Counted from the first letter of the stretch, positions 27,281-36,646 are shown. The stretch: DNA of 64,000 nucleotides from Natranaerovirga hydrolytica (GCF_004339095.1 NZ_SMGQ01000011.1:769652-833651), one strand, 5' to 3'. The notes: generated by a model not told the origin, from the letters alone. A program made the numbers and translations.

Positions 27281-27959
27281 TTTTAAATAAATACCCCACT
27301 CCTCTTACGGTATGAATAAACTTTTTATTATATTTTTGATCTATTTTACTTCTTAAATAACGTATGTATACATCTATAATATTGGTATCACCCATATATT
27401 CATAGCCCCACACTTTATCTAGCAAGGTATCTCTTGTTAATACAATTTTTTCATTATTCATCATATATTCAAGCAGGTCAAATTCCTTTTTCGTTAGTGT
27501 AATGTCTTCTTGGTCATAAGAGACTTTGTATTCTTTTCTATTCATTATTAATAAACCGGATTGCAAAATATCTTCACAATTGCTCATTGTATCTTCTTGT
27601 TTTTTTCTACCAAGAGCAACCCTTATTCTTGCTAATAATTCTTCAATTGCAAAAGGTTTTGTCATATAGTCATCTGCACCAATATCTAATCCCATGACTT
27701 TATCAGATACATCATCTTTTGCTGTCAACATAATAATTGGAATATCTGAAGTTTGGCGTATTCTTCTACAGACTTCTATACCACTTAATTCGGGTAACAT
27801 TAGATCCAGTATAATCAAATCACTTTCTTGAGCTAAGGCTTTTTCCAGTCCTTCTCTGCCATCATTAGCAATGTCTACGTCATATCCTTCGTATTTTAAT
27901 TCTAATTCAATAAATCTGGCTATTTTACTTTCATCTTCAATGACTAATATCTTTGCCAT
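27264..27959 (-). CDS. OmpR/PhoB-family response regulator
   Basis: The receiver domain (1-120) has the acidic pocket DE (9-10), phospho-acceptor Asp52 in LIILDLMLP, Thr in MLTAKD and Lys in TKPF. The C-terminal winged helix (about 130-228) contains LTKKEFDLLEYM and HTVRGVGYLF. It is the first gene of the operon, with AGAGGTGGG as its SD. DNA sites for such proteins are 11-bp direct repeats; two similar repeat pairs exist in this window (28872 and 38487), but the link to this regulator is inference. Confidence 0.93.
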   Translation of the reverse strand: MAKILVIEDESKIARFIELELKYEGYDVDIANDGREGLEKALAQESDLIILDLMLPELSGIEVCRRIRQTSDIPIIMLTAKDDVSDKVMGLDIGADDYMTKPFAIEELLARIRVALGRKKQEDTMSNCEDILQSGLLIMNRKEYKVSYDQEDITLTKKEFDLLEYMMNNEKIVLTRDTLLDKVWGYEYMGDTNIIDVYIRYLRSKIDQKYNKKFIHTVRGVGYLFKNEEKE

Positions 27960-28069
27960 TTCGTCCCACCTCTATCATTATTCCTAAATTTTATTATAAA
28001 AAACAGTTCTTATAATAGAAAGCTTTTACAGTATTATAACATAATATCTTCATGCTGTAGACCCATACA

Positions 28070-28176
28070 AATATAGTACCAAGTAGAAGCCAAGTAGCCT
28101 TGCCACGAATGGCCAAGCAATATCGTTTGATACAATACTGTACAACGATTTTTATAGCTTCTACTGGTACTATATT
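28070..28176. repeat. Imperfect inverted repeat of about 107 bp (MITE-like or structured RNA)
   Basis: The left arm at 28070-28090 (AATATAGTACC and then AAGTAGAAGC) and the right arm at 28157-28176 (GCTTCTACTGGTACTATATT) pair over 20 bp with one bulge. Inside, ATCGTT...AACGAT and a GCC-rich hairpin can also form. It lies between the response-regulator start and the DUF4342 stop. There is no transposase. Confidence 0.6.
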
Positions 28177-28225
28177 ATGAAAAGTATACACTTTGTTAGT
28201 AAACTCATAGCATCATAAACATTGT

Positions 28226-28810
28226 TTAGTCTTCAATGGTAACTTCATTTTCATCATCATCTTCTGTATCTTCTTCTATTTCTTCTTCTACTATGCTTTC
28301 TACAGATTTTTTCACATTTTTCTTAGCTTTTTCAACAAAATCATTAACTTTTTCTGATGAACGGTATTTTTTATCTTTTTTAAATCGTATTTTATACCCT
28401 AATAATAATATCAGTATAACTGTAACGATACTTAAATGGGGTGCAAGTATTATAAATAAAATGGTGTAATTTATGGATATATTTGCAATTAAATCGTTAT
28501 CTCTTTTAATAACCAATCTGTTTTCATTGCCTTTATTAAATAATTCTTTTAAGCTATCTCCAAATGTTTTTTCTTGCTTGGACTCTTCTTGTTTTTTATT
28601 ATTGCTATTATTTTTTTGCTTGTTATTACTTTGTTTGTTGCTATTGTTTTGTTTTTTCTTATTCTTTTCTTCACTAAGCAACCCTTGTTTCTCCATTTCA
28701 CATAGTACTTTTATGACATCACCATCATTTGCTTCTAATAACTTATTTGCCTCCTCATAAGAGATGTTACCTTTTCCTTTTAGATACTCAATTTTTTCAA
28801 TATTATTCAT
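28226..28810 (-). CDS. UBA-like DUF4342-type protein with basic linker and membrane segment
   Basis: Residues 1-45 (EKIEYLKGKGNISYEEANKLLEANDGDVIKVL) have the UBA-like fold pattern of DUF4342 proteins. A low-complexity linker of Asn, Lys and Gln (about 50-85) follows, then a conserved hydrophilic stretch, a hydrophobic membrane segment (about 112-142) and a strongly acidic tail (EEEIEEDTEDDDE). The length is 194 aa. It sits just upstream of the two-component operon on the same strand. Its promoter region has 11-bp direct repeats like those before a small membrane protein gene at 38564, so both may belong to one regulon. The biochemical role is unknown. Confidence 0.7.
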   Translation of the reverse strand: MNNIEKIEYLKGKGNISYEEANKLLEANDGDVIKVLCEMEKQGLLSEEKNKKKQNNSNKQSNNKQKNNSNNKKQEESKQEKTFGDSLKELFNKGNENRLVIKRDNDLIANISINYTILFIILAPHLSIVTVILILLLGYKIRFKKDKKYRSSEKVNDFVEKAKKNVKKSVESIVEEEIEEDTEDDDENEVTIED

Positions 28811-28871
28811 ACGAATACCTCCCTTTCTTATGAGTTAAGTTTATCAATTTATTCTTAAATACATCTGAATC

Positions 28872-28893
28872 TAAGATTAGAATTTCATTAGAA
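28872..28893 (-). promoter_or_regulatory. Direct-repeat site upstream of the DUF4342 gene
   Basis: Contiguous 11-mers TTCTAATGAAA and TTCTAATCTTA on the minus strand resemble the pair at 38487-38508. The 11-bp phasing is usual for OmpR-family regulators. Confidence 0.4.
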
Positions 28894-29030
28894 AATACAT
28901 TTTTAGAATTAATTTTATTATACACTGTTTTTATACAACAAAAAAGTAATTATAAATCATTAACCTTTATGGCAACAACTTATGTTCTTTATACGTAGCA
29001 TAATATATTTTATTTCATTTTAAGACAAAC

Positions 29031-29057
29031 ACATTCTGTTATGCAAAACATATTTTA
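29031..29057 (+). promoter_or_regulatory. Candidate sporulation (sigma-E/K) promoter of cotJ
   Basis: CATATTTTA (29049-29057) fits CATANNNTA, with AC 16 nt upstream, about 30 nt before the cotJA start. cotJ of Bacillus is sigma-E dependent; the -35 here looks more sigma-K-like. Confidence 0.4.
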
Positions 29058-29086
29058 TTAATAAAAGTAGTTAGGAGTAATTTATT

Positions 29087-29278
29087 ATGAAAATGTATCC
29101 TGGTAAAAGCTATGAGGAAAGCTGTGGAAAACCTATTCCTGACCTTCCACTGGCAAAAGCTTTTGTAAAATATCAACCTTATATTGGTCTTGTTCCACTA
29201 AGTGAAGGATTTAAGAGAGGAAGTATGTTCCCTAATTTATACCAACCTTATGAACCCAAAAAATATATCAAATGTTAG
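29087..29278 (+). CDS. cotJA: Spore coat-associated protein CotJA
   Basis: This 63-residue protein contains LAKAFVKYQPYIGLVPL and RGSMFPNLYQPYEP, the conserved core of CotJA. Proline and tyrosine are abundant. ATG follows TTAGGAG. It is the first gene of cotJABC, 13 bp before cotJB. In Bacillus CotJA is needed for coat assembly of CotJC, with which it interacts. A sporulation-type promoter precedes it. Confidence 0.9.
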   Translation: MKMYPGKSYEESCGKPIPDLPLAKAFVKYQPYIGLVPLSEGFKRGSMFPNLYQPYEPKKYIKC

Positions 29279-29291
29279 GAGGCTATTATAA

Positions 29292-29540
29292 ATGAATAAA
29301 CCCATGTTATTAAGAGACATTCAAGAGTTAGAATTTGCTGCTATTGATCTTAACCTTTTTTTAGATACACACCCAGATTGTGAAAAGGCTTTAATGGATT
29401 ATAATGCCATCAGCAAAGAATTAAAAAGAAAAAAACAAATGTATGAAATGCATTACGGGCCTTTAACTAACTTTGGCGAAAGTCCTAGTCCCTTTCCTTT
29501 TGCTTGGATCGATTCACCTTGGCCTTGGGAAAATAAATAA
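29292..29540 (+). CDS. cotJB: Spore coat protein CotJB
   Basis: This 82-residue product has the CotJB pattern: LLRDIQELEFAAIDLNLFLDTHP at the N-terminus, a central YNAISKELKRKK and the C-terminal FPFAWIDSPWPWE. ATG follows TAGGAGG. It lies between cotJA and cotJC, about 30 bp before cotJC. Its exact role in the coat is not established. Confidence 0.92.
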   Translation: MNKPMLLRDIQELEFAAIDLNLFLDTHPDCEKALMDYNAISKELKRKKQMYEMHYGPLTNFGESPSPFPFAWIDSPWPWENK

Positions 29541-29570
29541 TTCTTAAAAACCAATTATGGAGGTAATTAT

Positions 29571-30143
29571 ATGTGGATATATGAAAAAAAATTAGAATTT
29601 CCTGTAAACATAAAGAAAAAAGATTTGAGAATGGCTAAATATTTGCTCACTCAATATGGTGGACCAGATGGAGAATTAGCTGCTGCTTTAAGATACTTGT
29701 CACAAAGATATACTATGCCTACTAATAAATCTAAAGCTTTGCTGACGGATATTGGTACAGAAGAATTGGCACATGTTGAAATGATCTCTGCTATGGTTTA
29801 TCAATTAATTCAAGACGCTACGCCAGATGAATTAGCTAAAGCTGGTTTAGGTGATTATTATTCTGTACATGGCGATGCTGTTTTTCCTGTAGATTCAGCA
29901 GGCAACCCATTTACTGCTGCTTATTTTCAAGCTTTAGGTGACGTTACTGCTGACTTAACAGAGGATATGGCTGCTGAGCAAAAAGCAAGAGCTACTTATG
30001 AAAGATTAATCAATCTTACAGATGACCCTGATTTAATCGAACCACTAAGATTTTTACGTCAAAGAGAAGTTGTGCATTTCCAACGCTTTGGAGAAGCGTT
30101 AGACGATGTACAATTCTATTATGACCATAAAAGAGTATTCTAA
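29571..30143 (+). CDS. cotJC: CotJC, spore coat manganese-catalase-like protein
   Basis: The 190-residue four-helix protein belongs to the manganese catalase family. Glu35 in DGELAAALRY, Glu65 and His68 in TEELAHVEM, and the late EVVHFQRFGEAL (about residues 164-175) provide the di-manganese ligands. Length and N-terminus (MWIYEKKLEFPV) match CotJC. It would remove hydrogen peroxide or serve as a coat scaffold. It is the last gene of cotJABC and is followed by a terminator. Confidence 0.93.
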   Translation: MWIYEKKLEFPVNIKKKDLRMAKYLLTQYGGPDGELAAALRYLSQRYTMPTNKSKALLTDIGTEELAHVEMISAMVYQLIQDATPDELAKAGLGDYYSVHGDAVFPVDSAGNPFTAAYFQALGDVTADLTEDMAAEQKARATYERLINLTDDPDLIEPLRFLRQREVVHFQRFGEALDDVQFYYDHKRVF

Positions 30144-30174
30144 AGAAGGTGTACACCCAAGTACACCTTCTTTT
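30142..30174 (+). terminator. Terminator of cotJABC
   Basis: GAAGGTGTAC pairs perfectly with GTACACCTTC over a 6-nt loop, followed by TTTT. It lies between convergent genes. Confidence 0.8.
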
Positions 30175-30177
30175 CGC

Positions 30178-30807
30178 TTATTGAATACGGATTATTTCTG
30201 AGTTATTATCCCTTGATAAAATTAAATTCATTTCATTGATTTCATCTATTACAATAGAATCGTGTAAATGAAACAGAAAAAAGCCTTCTATTGCTTCACC
30301 ATCTTCTATATCTTTTTTTATACTGGTCAAATCTTTTTCTAACAAAGATTTGAGTGGTGAATACAAGTACTCATTATCCACAATCAATTTGACGCTTAAG
30401 TTATTAATAAAATGCTCTGCCGATATTACATCACCACTTGTATTTTCAACCTCTAAATTAATGGCTAAAAATTGCATGCCATCTAAAGAATCTATATACA
30501 CACCAATTTCATCAACATAATAATCTTTAAAACGTTGAGCTTTATCCATGCTTTTATATGTAAAAGTCATTCCTTTAATTTTTTGAATCGTACTGGTTTC
30601 AACACTTTCTTCTATGAGTAACTCATTATAATTACCTTCAACACCAATTTCTCCTGGCACTTCAGGTACCTCTTCATACAATTCATTATTATAGTGTTTT
30701 AATATTAACTCTGATAACGTTTCACCCATTATTTCATATGAACTATCCAACTCATTGCTACATCCAGTCAAAAGTAGTATCATTACTAATAAAAGTGCTT
30801 TCTTCAT
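30178..30807 (-). CDS. Putative lipoprotein, DUF4352-like
   Basis: The N-terminus MKKALLLVMILLLTGCSNEL is a lipoprotein signal with lipobox LLTGC (Cys16). From about residue 90 the chain has the pattern of extracellular DUF4352/telokin-like beta-sandwich proteins: YIDSLDGMQFLAINLEVENTSG, then LIVDNEYLY, then GFFLFHLHDS. The length is 209 aa. It stands alone, convergent to cotJC. Such proteins are membrane-anchored with unknown function. I see no catalytic motif. Confidence 0.65.
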   Translation of the reverse strand: MKKALLLVMILLLTGCSNELDSSYEIMGETLSELILKHYNNELYEEVPEVPGEIGVEGNYNELLIEESVETSTIQKIKGMTFTYKSMDKAQRFKDYYVDEIGVYIDSLDGMQFLAINLEVENTSGDVISAEHFINNLSVKLIVDNEYLYSPLKSLLEKDLTSIKKDIEDGEAIEGFFLFHLHDSIVIDEINEMNLILSRDNNSEIIRIQ

Positions 30808-31090
30808 AAGCTATATTCCTCCTAGTCGGATAAAATGACATTATTTTACTTTTTTTAATTTTAACATCCTTTAGACTTAATATCAATAATATTTTACACT
30901 TAAGGACATTTTAATCATCGCCTATAGTCTTCAGCACTACTTATATTATTGTATTTGTATTCAATCCTATTATTTTTTTCAATCGATAGTCCTATTTTAT
31001 TCGCACATCATTTATAACAGTTTTTATGAATTGTATACCTATTTACCCCTTCTTGTTCATATACTATATAAAAACTTTGGAGCCCATAAT

Positions 31091-32407
31091 ATGAATCATT
31101 TGATTAAATACCGTCATTTAGTACTAGGTGTTGATACCAAAGTACCTATTTCATCTAATGAATATATTCATTCCATTAATTTTGATAATGCTGCGACTAC
31201 CCCTCCAATCAAGCCTGTTTTAGATGCTATTAATAATTATAGTCCTTGGTATGCATCTATACATCGTGGTACCAGCTTTAAGTCTAACTTATCCTCCTCC
31301 TTATACGATCATTCCAGAGAAATTGTATTGGATTTTGTTGGTGGTGATCTTAATGATGATACGGTTATTTTTGTTAAAAATGCCACTGAGGCTATTAACA
31401 AATTATCTTATCGACTGAAACAGTGTACTGATAAAAAAATCATTTTAACGTCTTATATGGAGCATCATTCCAATGATTTGCCTTGGAGAGATAAATACAT
31501 AGTTAAGTACATTGATATCCTTGAAAATGGTTTATTAGATATTATTGATTTGAGAAGACAACTCGAACATCATAAAAACAAAGTGGCTTTGATTGCCATT
31601 ACAGGCGCGTCAAATGTAACGGGTTTTATTAACGACATTTATGATATTGCCCATCTGGCTCACCAATACGGTGCTAAGATTCTTGTTGATGGGTCTCAAC
31701 TGGTGCCTCATATGCCTATTGCTATGAAACAAAAAAATCCTTTAAAAAATATTGATTTTTTAGTGTTTTCTGGTCATAAAATGTATGCTCCATTTGGCGT
31801 AGGCGCTTTAATTGGACCAAAATCATTTTTTGATGTAGGTTCTTCAGAAATTGTGGGCGGTGGTACAGTCAAGGTTGTAACGCCTAATAAAGTCCTTTGG
31901 GAAACTACACCTTTAAAAGATGAAGCCGGTACACCTAATATAATGGGGATTATTGCCTTAACAGCTTCTATTAGAACCCTTAATCGTATTAACCTACAGA
32001 GAATTTTTGAGCATGAAATCTACTTAACCAATTATACCTTAATCCAAATGAAAAAATTGCAGGATATAATACTTTATGGCGCCAAAAACATTAATGAAAA
32101 TCGGGTTGGGATTATTAGTTTTAATATCACAAATATGCATCACAGTATTGTGGCTAAAGCATTAGCCCATGAATTTGGTATTTCTGTTAGAAATGGGTGT
32201 TTTTGTGCACAGCCCTATGTCCAAAAATTATTAAAAATACCATCTGATATAATCCAGAAAAGCCTCAATAACCCAAACATTTCCCATCCTGGTTTAGTTC
32301 GCATAAGTTTTGGATTTTATAACACTTTAGAAGAAGTAGATTGCCTGATTGCAGCCTTAAAAAACATTGTTAATCATAAAACAACTTTGATAAAAAAATA
32401 TGGTTAA
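31091..32407 (+). CDS. Class V aminotransferase, SufS/cysteine-desulfurase-like
   Basis: The ATG at 31091 has TTGGAG nine bases upstream and begins MNHLIKYRHLVLG; an extension to 31031 has no SD. The 438-residue product shows FDNAATTPP near the N-terminus, the PLP lysine in VFSGHKMYAPFGVG, substrate/cofactor residues MEHHSNDLPW and GSQLVPH, and RNGCFCAQPY at the place of the SufS active-site cysteine. It would release sulfur or selenium from cysteine-like substrates. There is no suf or isc operon around it, so it is a stand-alone paralogue and its real substrate is uncertain. Confidence 0.75.
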   Translation: MNHLIKYRHLVLGVDTKVPISSNEYIHSINFDNAATTPPIKPVLDAINNYSPWYASIHRGTSFKSNLSSSLYDHSREIVLDFVGGDLNDDTVIFVKNATEAINKLSYRLKQCTDKKIILTSYMEHHSNDLPWRDKYIVKYIDILENGLLDIIDLRRQLEHHKNKVALIAITGASNVTGFINDIYDIAHLAHQYGAKILVDGSQLVPHMPIAMKQKNPLKNIDFLVFSGHKMYAPFGVGALIGPKSFFDVGSSEIVGGGTVKVVTPNKVLWETTPLKDEAGTPNIMGIIALTASIRTLNRINLQRIFEHEIYLTNYTLIQMKKLQDIILYGAKNINENRVGIISFNITNMHHSIVAKALAHEFGISVRNGCFCAQPYVQKLLKIPSDIIQKSLNNPNISHPGLVRISFGFYNTLEEVDCLIAALKNIVNHKTTLIKKYG

Positions 32408-32440
32408 CATTCTTTCTTATTGGTTGAAAGTAGTCATTTA

Positions 32441-32478
32441 AAAAAAGATAGCACCTTAAACATAAGGTCTATCTTTTA
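32441..32478 (+). terminator. Terminator after the SufS-like gene
   Basis: AAAAAAGATAG plus ACCTTA pairs with TAAGGT plus CTATCTTTT, with T-rich ends on both strands. It lies between convergent genes and may serve both. Confidence 0.75.
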
Positions 32479-32501
32479 TATTTCAATTGATTCATATACA
32501 T

Positions 32502-33683
32502 TTAACTGTTGGTGTTCTCCGTCTCAACCTTATTCAATAGTACTATGGAACTTATGATTCCTATTATAGCTATTATTATAATAAATGGAAAAACATAAGC
32601 ATAACTACCTAATACGTTTCTTATTTCTCCAGATATAAGTGTTCCTAAAATAGCCCCTACACCGTAAGATAAAAAAACATATCCATAGTTTTTACTATAA
32701 TTATCATCTCCAAAATAAATGGCTGTTGAAGTAGGTGCAATGGCCAACCATCCACCTAAGTTAAACCAATATATAATAAAAGCAACTATAAATATGATTG
32801 GTGTTCCTTTATTTGCAAATACCATTAAAATTGAAGCCAATAATATCATTGAAAAAGAAAGAATGGCAGATAATCTAGGAGAAAATCTATCGGTTAATAG
32901 CCCAAATATTGGTCGACCAATTGCATTAAAAAAAGCAAATACAGACATAAGAATGGCTATTTCTCGAGTAGACAATCCAATAATTTCTTGTCCTACTGGT
33001 ACGGTTATACCAATCATCATAAGCCCTACAAGTGTTCCTAAAACAAAACAAAAACATAGTCCATAAAATACTTTGTTCTGGGTCAAAGTTTTTAAATTAA
33101 ATGACTGTTTATTTATAGAAACATTGGTATGAGACGGATAAGAAAATACGAAACTAAAAGCTGTTACTATAATTAAAAATACAATTCCTAGAATTATAAA
33201 TGTTTCTTGTAATCCAAAACTCTTAATCAATCGATTTGATAATGGCGCTGTAATAAAAGGTGATAGCCCAAACCCTAACAAAATCATACCACTAAGAAAT
33301 CCTTTGTTTTTAGGGTATAATCTAGTTACAACTGCCAAAGGCGCTCCATATGCAATCCCAACACCACTCCCTGCTATAATGCCATAACTTATAATAAATA
33401 AATAAATATTACCTACTAAACCCGATATTATCCAACCTAAGCCCACCAATATACCACCAATCATAATCGTAACTCTTGGCCCAAATTTTTCAATAAATAT
33501 ACCACCTATTGGCATCAGTAACGCATAAAATAACAAGAAAAACATATATGGTAACCCACTTAAGGTAGGACTGATATTCAAAACTTCTTCTAACGGTCCT
33601 CTAAAGATACTCCAAGAATAAACCGTACCTAAACATAACATAATGATTATACCTGTAACTACATACGTATATTGTTTTTTCAT
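32502..33683 (-). CDS. MFS transporter, OFA (oxalate/formate antiporter)-like family
   Basis: Twelve transmembrane segments fill its 393 residues. The N-terminus MKKQYTYVVTGIIIMLCLGTVYSWSIF is typical of the OFA family. The loop after TM2 is MPIGGIFIEKFGPRVT, the MFS motif, and GIAYGAPLAVVTRLYP and FLSGMILLGFGLSPF follow. It moves a small organic anion by uniport or antiport. No catabolic neighbour hints at the substrate. It is a monocistronic unit. Confidence 0.8.
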   Translation of the reverse strand: MKKQYTYVVTGIIIMLCLGTVYSWSIFRGPLEEVLNISPTLSGLPYMFFLLFYALLMPIGGIFIEKFGPRVTIMIGGILVGLGWIISGLVGNIYLFIISYGIIAGSGVGIAYGAPLAVVTRLYPKNKGFLSGMILLGFGLSPFITAPLSNRLIKSFGLQETFIILGIVFLIIVTAFSFVFSYPSHTNVSINKQSFNLKTLTQNKVFYGLCFCFVLGTLVGLMMIGITVPVGQEIIGLSTREIAILMSVFAFFNAIGRPIFGLLTDRFSPRLSAILSFSMILLASILMVFANKGTPIIFIVAFIIYWFNLGGWLAIAPTSTAIYFGDDNYSKNYGYVFLSYGVGAILGTLISGEIRNVLGSYAYVFPFIIIIAIIGIISSIVLLNKVETENTNS

Positions 33684-33802
33684 TGGTATCCCTACTTCTT
33701 CTAATTTTTGTCGCTTTATAGATTTTAACTTTTTATGTATAAGAATGTCAACCTTTTTATTCTAATAAACCAATAAGAACGTATTATAATCCTTTTTTTC
33801 TC

Positions 33803-33843
33803 AAAAAAAGAGATAGGTCATATAAAATGCCTATCTCTTTTTT
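33803..33843 (-). terminator. Terminator of the DUF4914 gene
   Basis: AAAAAAAGAGATAGG pairs with CCTATCTCTTTTTT around a 12-nt loop, 15 bp downstream of the stop on the minus strand. Confidence 0.8.
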
Positions 33844-33857
33844 ACTCTATCTATTTA

Positions 33858-35732
33858 TTAGTTCATTGGAATTAATTTAACATAGTCTTCTAATGAACCA
33901 TCATTCATACAACACTCGATAATTTGTCTTCCTAATGGATTAAGATCTGGCGTTAAGAATTTTTCTAATTCTTTTTTGAAGAAGTCTGTTAAGATTTTTG
34001 CACCTTTATCATATCCTTCTTCGCCAACTTCTAATTGAAGATTCGTTTGTAATAATCCTTTTGGAATATCAATTCCATCTACTTTTAATTTGTTTAATGA
34101 GTATCCTAATAAACCACATCTTGCTTCATTTAATTGCTCATCTCTGAATTCTGCACTACCTCTTCTTGCCATAAATTCTCTAGCAATCCATTGTGGATGG
34201 AATCCAACTTTATACGCACCAATATGTTGGTTAGGAACCAATACGAATTTAGTATCTGGCGTGTTTACAATTTGCTCAAGTAATAAGTTGGCTTGATCTA
34301 CCATTTTACCAGTAGCAAATGGCCAATATGAACCTACACCTTCACTAGTCATGCCTTCCGTATCAACGATACTTGGGTTACCATGTCCTCTAGGCGCAAC
34401 CATTCTCCATAACCAAGCAAGTGCTGGTGGTAATACATGAAGGGCACCAATAATACCGTATGTTGGTTGTTCTTTCGTACAAGGTGGCACACGAACACCA
34501 AAACTTCTTACATTAACCTCAACTTCTTCTTTAACAACACCTGGAACAAAGTTTCTAGGCATAATAACACGTGGGTTAGGGCAAGGTTTTCCTGGTGCAT
34601 CCATAATATGCTCCCAAATTAAACAAGTAGAACCTGGAGCTGCTTGCATATTCATAAATATTAATGGTTCTGGTGGATGAGTACATAATTTTTCGTGGTG
34701 TGGAGATGTACCATATTCTTTAATATGGTCAAATCTTAAAAACCAACCTGCTTCAGCATCTTTTACAACTAATTTTGTATTGTCTTTTTGTAATGCTGGA
34801 TGACATAATCCCATATCATCTGTTACAGGAGCTAACTCACAAGTATCTTTTAACTCTAAATAAATTGGCTCATTTGTAACTGTATTGGTTCCATATAAGA
34901 TTCTACCATCTGTTTGTCTGTGAACTTCTTCAAGCATTTCACTTTTTCCACCACCGCTAGCACCTTCGTGCATAATCGTTACTGTATTATCATATGGTGT
35001 TGTTACTCTTACAGTTGAAGCATGAACTGTTGTCCAACCTTCTAATTCACCCATATTTAATAACACACCATAGATGCCTTTTTTAGCACTTGGTCCTGGG
35101 TAAAGGTTAAATGAAAATACCTCATGCATACCTTCTAATCTATTGTGAACAACAACTTGTTTACCATCGTAGTGTGTGTGTCTAAATGGTGGTGCTAAGT
35201 AAATTGCAGATGTTGGTTTAAAGTTATCTGGAATTTCATTAGCTGGAATAAATCCTTGTAAATCAGCCAATCCTGCAGCAAAGAATCCTGCATTAATTGG
35301 TGCTACTAATATTCCTGGAAAACCAAGAGTATCATCTCCTGCCATATAAGGCATAATGATAAGATCTTGACCTTTAAACCATTCTATTGTTTCTTGTCTA
35401 ACAGAATCAAATTTTTCACCGAATCTGTCTTCATATCTTTCTTTATCTGTTTCTTTTTTATCAGCTACTAGTAAACAATTAGGATCTCTTCTTCTCATGT
35501 AAGTTTCAAGATAGTTAACAACTGCACCATTCTTACAATTTGTTACAGTTGCTTCTGCAACATAACCTTTATTTGGCACCTCATATCCTACTTCTTTAAC
35601 GCCATCTTTTTCACCTTGTAAAGCTAACTCTAATAGGTGATTACGATCTTTTGGTACAATTATACTTTTGCTGTTGTTAATTATACTCAATATATCGTCG
35701 CTTAATTGCATTTTTTGAATAAATTCATTCAT
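33858..35732 (-). CDS. DUF4914 family protein, PEPCK-like P-loop
   Basis: This 624-residue protein matches what I know of DUF4914: a P-loop MHEGASGGGKSEMLEEVHRQ (near residue 255) of the PEP carboxykinase type, with conserved blocks YLAPPFRHTHYDGK, EAGWFLRFDHIKEYGTSPHH and FVPGVVKEEVEVNVRSFGVR. The Gly-rich loop and acidic/His residues suggest nucleotide and metal binding. The biochemical activity of the family is not established. The DNA has a more regular codon use than neighbours, consistent with strong expression. It has a long upstream region with a hairpin. SD GGAGGG precedes the ATG. Confidence 0.75.
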   Translation of the reverse strand: MNEFIQKMQLSDDILSIINNSKSIIVPKDRNHLLELALQGEKDGVKEVGYEVPNKGYVAEATVTNCKNGAVVNYLETYMRRRDPNCLLVADKKETDKERYEDRFGEKFDSVRQETIEWFKGQDLIIMPYMAGDDTLGFPGILVAPINAGFFAAGLADLQGFIPANEIPDNFKPTSAIYLAPPFRHTHYDGKQVVVHNRLEGMHEVFSFNLYPGPSAKKGIYGVLLNMGELEGWTTVHASTVRVTTPYDNTVTIMHEGASGGGKSEMLEEVHRQTDGRILYGTNTVTNEPIYLELKDTCELAPVTDDMGLCHPALQKDNTKLVVKDAEAGWFLRFDHIKEYGTSPHHEKLCTHPPEPLIFMNMQAAPGSTCLIWEHIMDAPGKPCPNPRVIMPRNFVPGVVKEEVEVNVRSFGVRVPPCTKEQPTYGIIGALHVLPPALAWLWRMVAPRGHGNPSIVDTEGMTSEGVGSYWPFATGKMVDQANLLLEQIVNTPDTKFVLVPNQHIGAYKVGFHPQWIAREFMARRGSAEFRDEQLNEARCGLLGYSLNKLKVDGIDIPKGLLQTNLQLEVGEEGYDKGAKILTDFFKKELEKFLTPDLNPLGRQIIECCMNDGSLEDYVKLIPMN

Positions 35733-36188
35733 AATTTAAACCCTCCGTTTTTAAAATTTTTGATTGTGATTATTTCACCATCTAAATAAAGAAAATGCTA
35801 ACTTCTATACTGAATGCGCTTTACACATCTTTGTGTATAGGAAGTTAACTTATAATTTAAAGTTAAATTTTTCACATTAGATTATTTAACTTAACTTTTA
35901 TTATCACATAACATCATCGAAATAAGAATGATTTAAAAGTATTTATTACATTTTATTCATTATATTAAATCATAGAACGCAATAAATAATGGCATATTTA
36001 TAATATACACGAATCATTTTACCATAATCAGGCACAAAAATCAATGCATTATTTTGAGTTTCAAAAAAAACAGAAAATCTTTTTTTTGATTTTTCTGAAC
36101 ACACCATTGTTTATTCTCTTTACTTAATGAAATAACATATGCTATATTTATACTATATAATTATAAACTAAAATCAAGGATGATATGA
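35733..36188. promoter_or_regulatory. 456-bp intergenic region with a hairpin in the DUF4914 leader
   Basis: On the minus strand TAACTTCCTATAC (from 35847) pairs with GTATAGAAGTTA (to 35799), with one bulge, about 65 nt before the DUF4914 start; the loop contains ACACAAAGATGTGT. The rest is very AT-rich without an ORF. Sequence near 36141-36170 may hold the promoter of the divergent UPF0178 gene, but no clear consensus pair was seen. Confidence 0.45.
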
Positions 36189-36635
36189 ATGAAAATATTA
36201 GTAGATGCTGATTCTTGCCCTGTAAAAGAAATTATTATAACCCTTGCTAAAAAGTATCATTTAGAGGTTTATATGTTTTTTGATACATCACATATTTATT
36301 CCAACGATTATGCTAAAGTCATTATAGTGGATAAAGGCATTGATAGTGTTGATTTTAAATTAATTGGTTATTTAACTTCTAATGATATTGTTGTTACTCA
36401 AGACTATGGTGTTGCTACGATTGCTTTATCAAAAAATGCTTTTGTGATTAATCAAAATGGTTTTATTTACGATGAAAACAATATAGATACGTTGCTTTTT
36501 GAAAGACATTTATCAAAAACTCAAAGACGTCTTGGTAAAAAAACAAAGCCTCATAAAAAAAGAACACCTGAACAAAATAAAAGCTTTGAAACAGGATTAT
36601 TAGATCTAATTAATAAACATTATAATCCTCATTAA
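36189..36635 (+). CDS. UPF0178 (YaiI/YqxD, DUF188) family protein
   Basis: The 148-residue sequence begins MKILVDADSCPVKEII, the hallmark of the family, with VDKGIDSVDFKLIGYL, DIVVTQDYGVATIAL and the C-terminal SKTQRRLGKKTKPHKKRT. The conserved acidic residues are of the PIN-like nuclease fold type, so RNA processing has been suggested, but function is unproven. It is monocistronic with a terminator behind it. Confidence 0.9.
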   Translation: MKILVDADSCPVKEIIITLAKKYHLEVYMFFDTSHIYSNDYAKVIIVDKGIDSVDFKLIGYLTSNDIVVTQDYGVATIALSKNAFVINQNGFIYDENNIDTLLFERHLSKTQRRLGKKTKPHKKRTPEQNKSFETGLLDLINKHYNPH

Positions 36636-36646
36636 TTTTCCAATTC

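Noticed and set aside
27994-28191. Minus-strand 65-codon frame
   Set aside because: It lies across the long inverted repeat at 28070-28176 and is explained by that structure; no SD.
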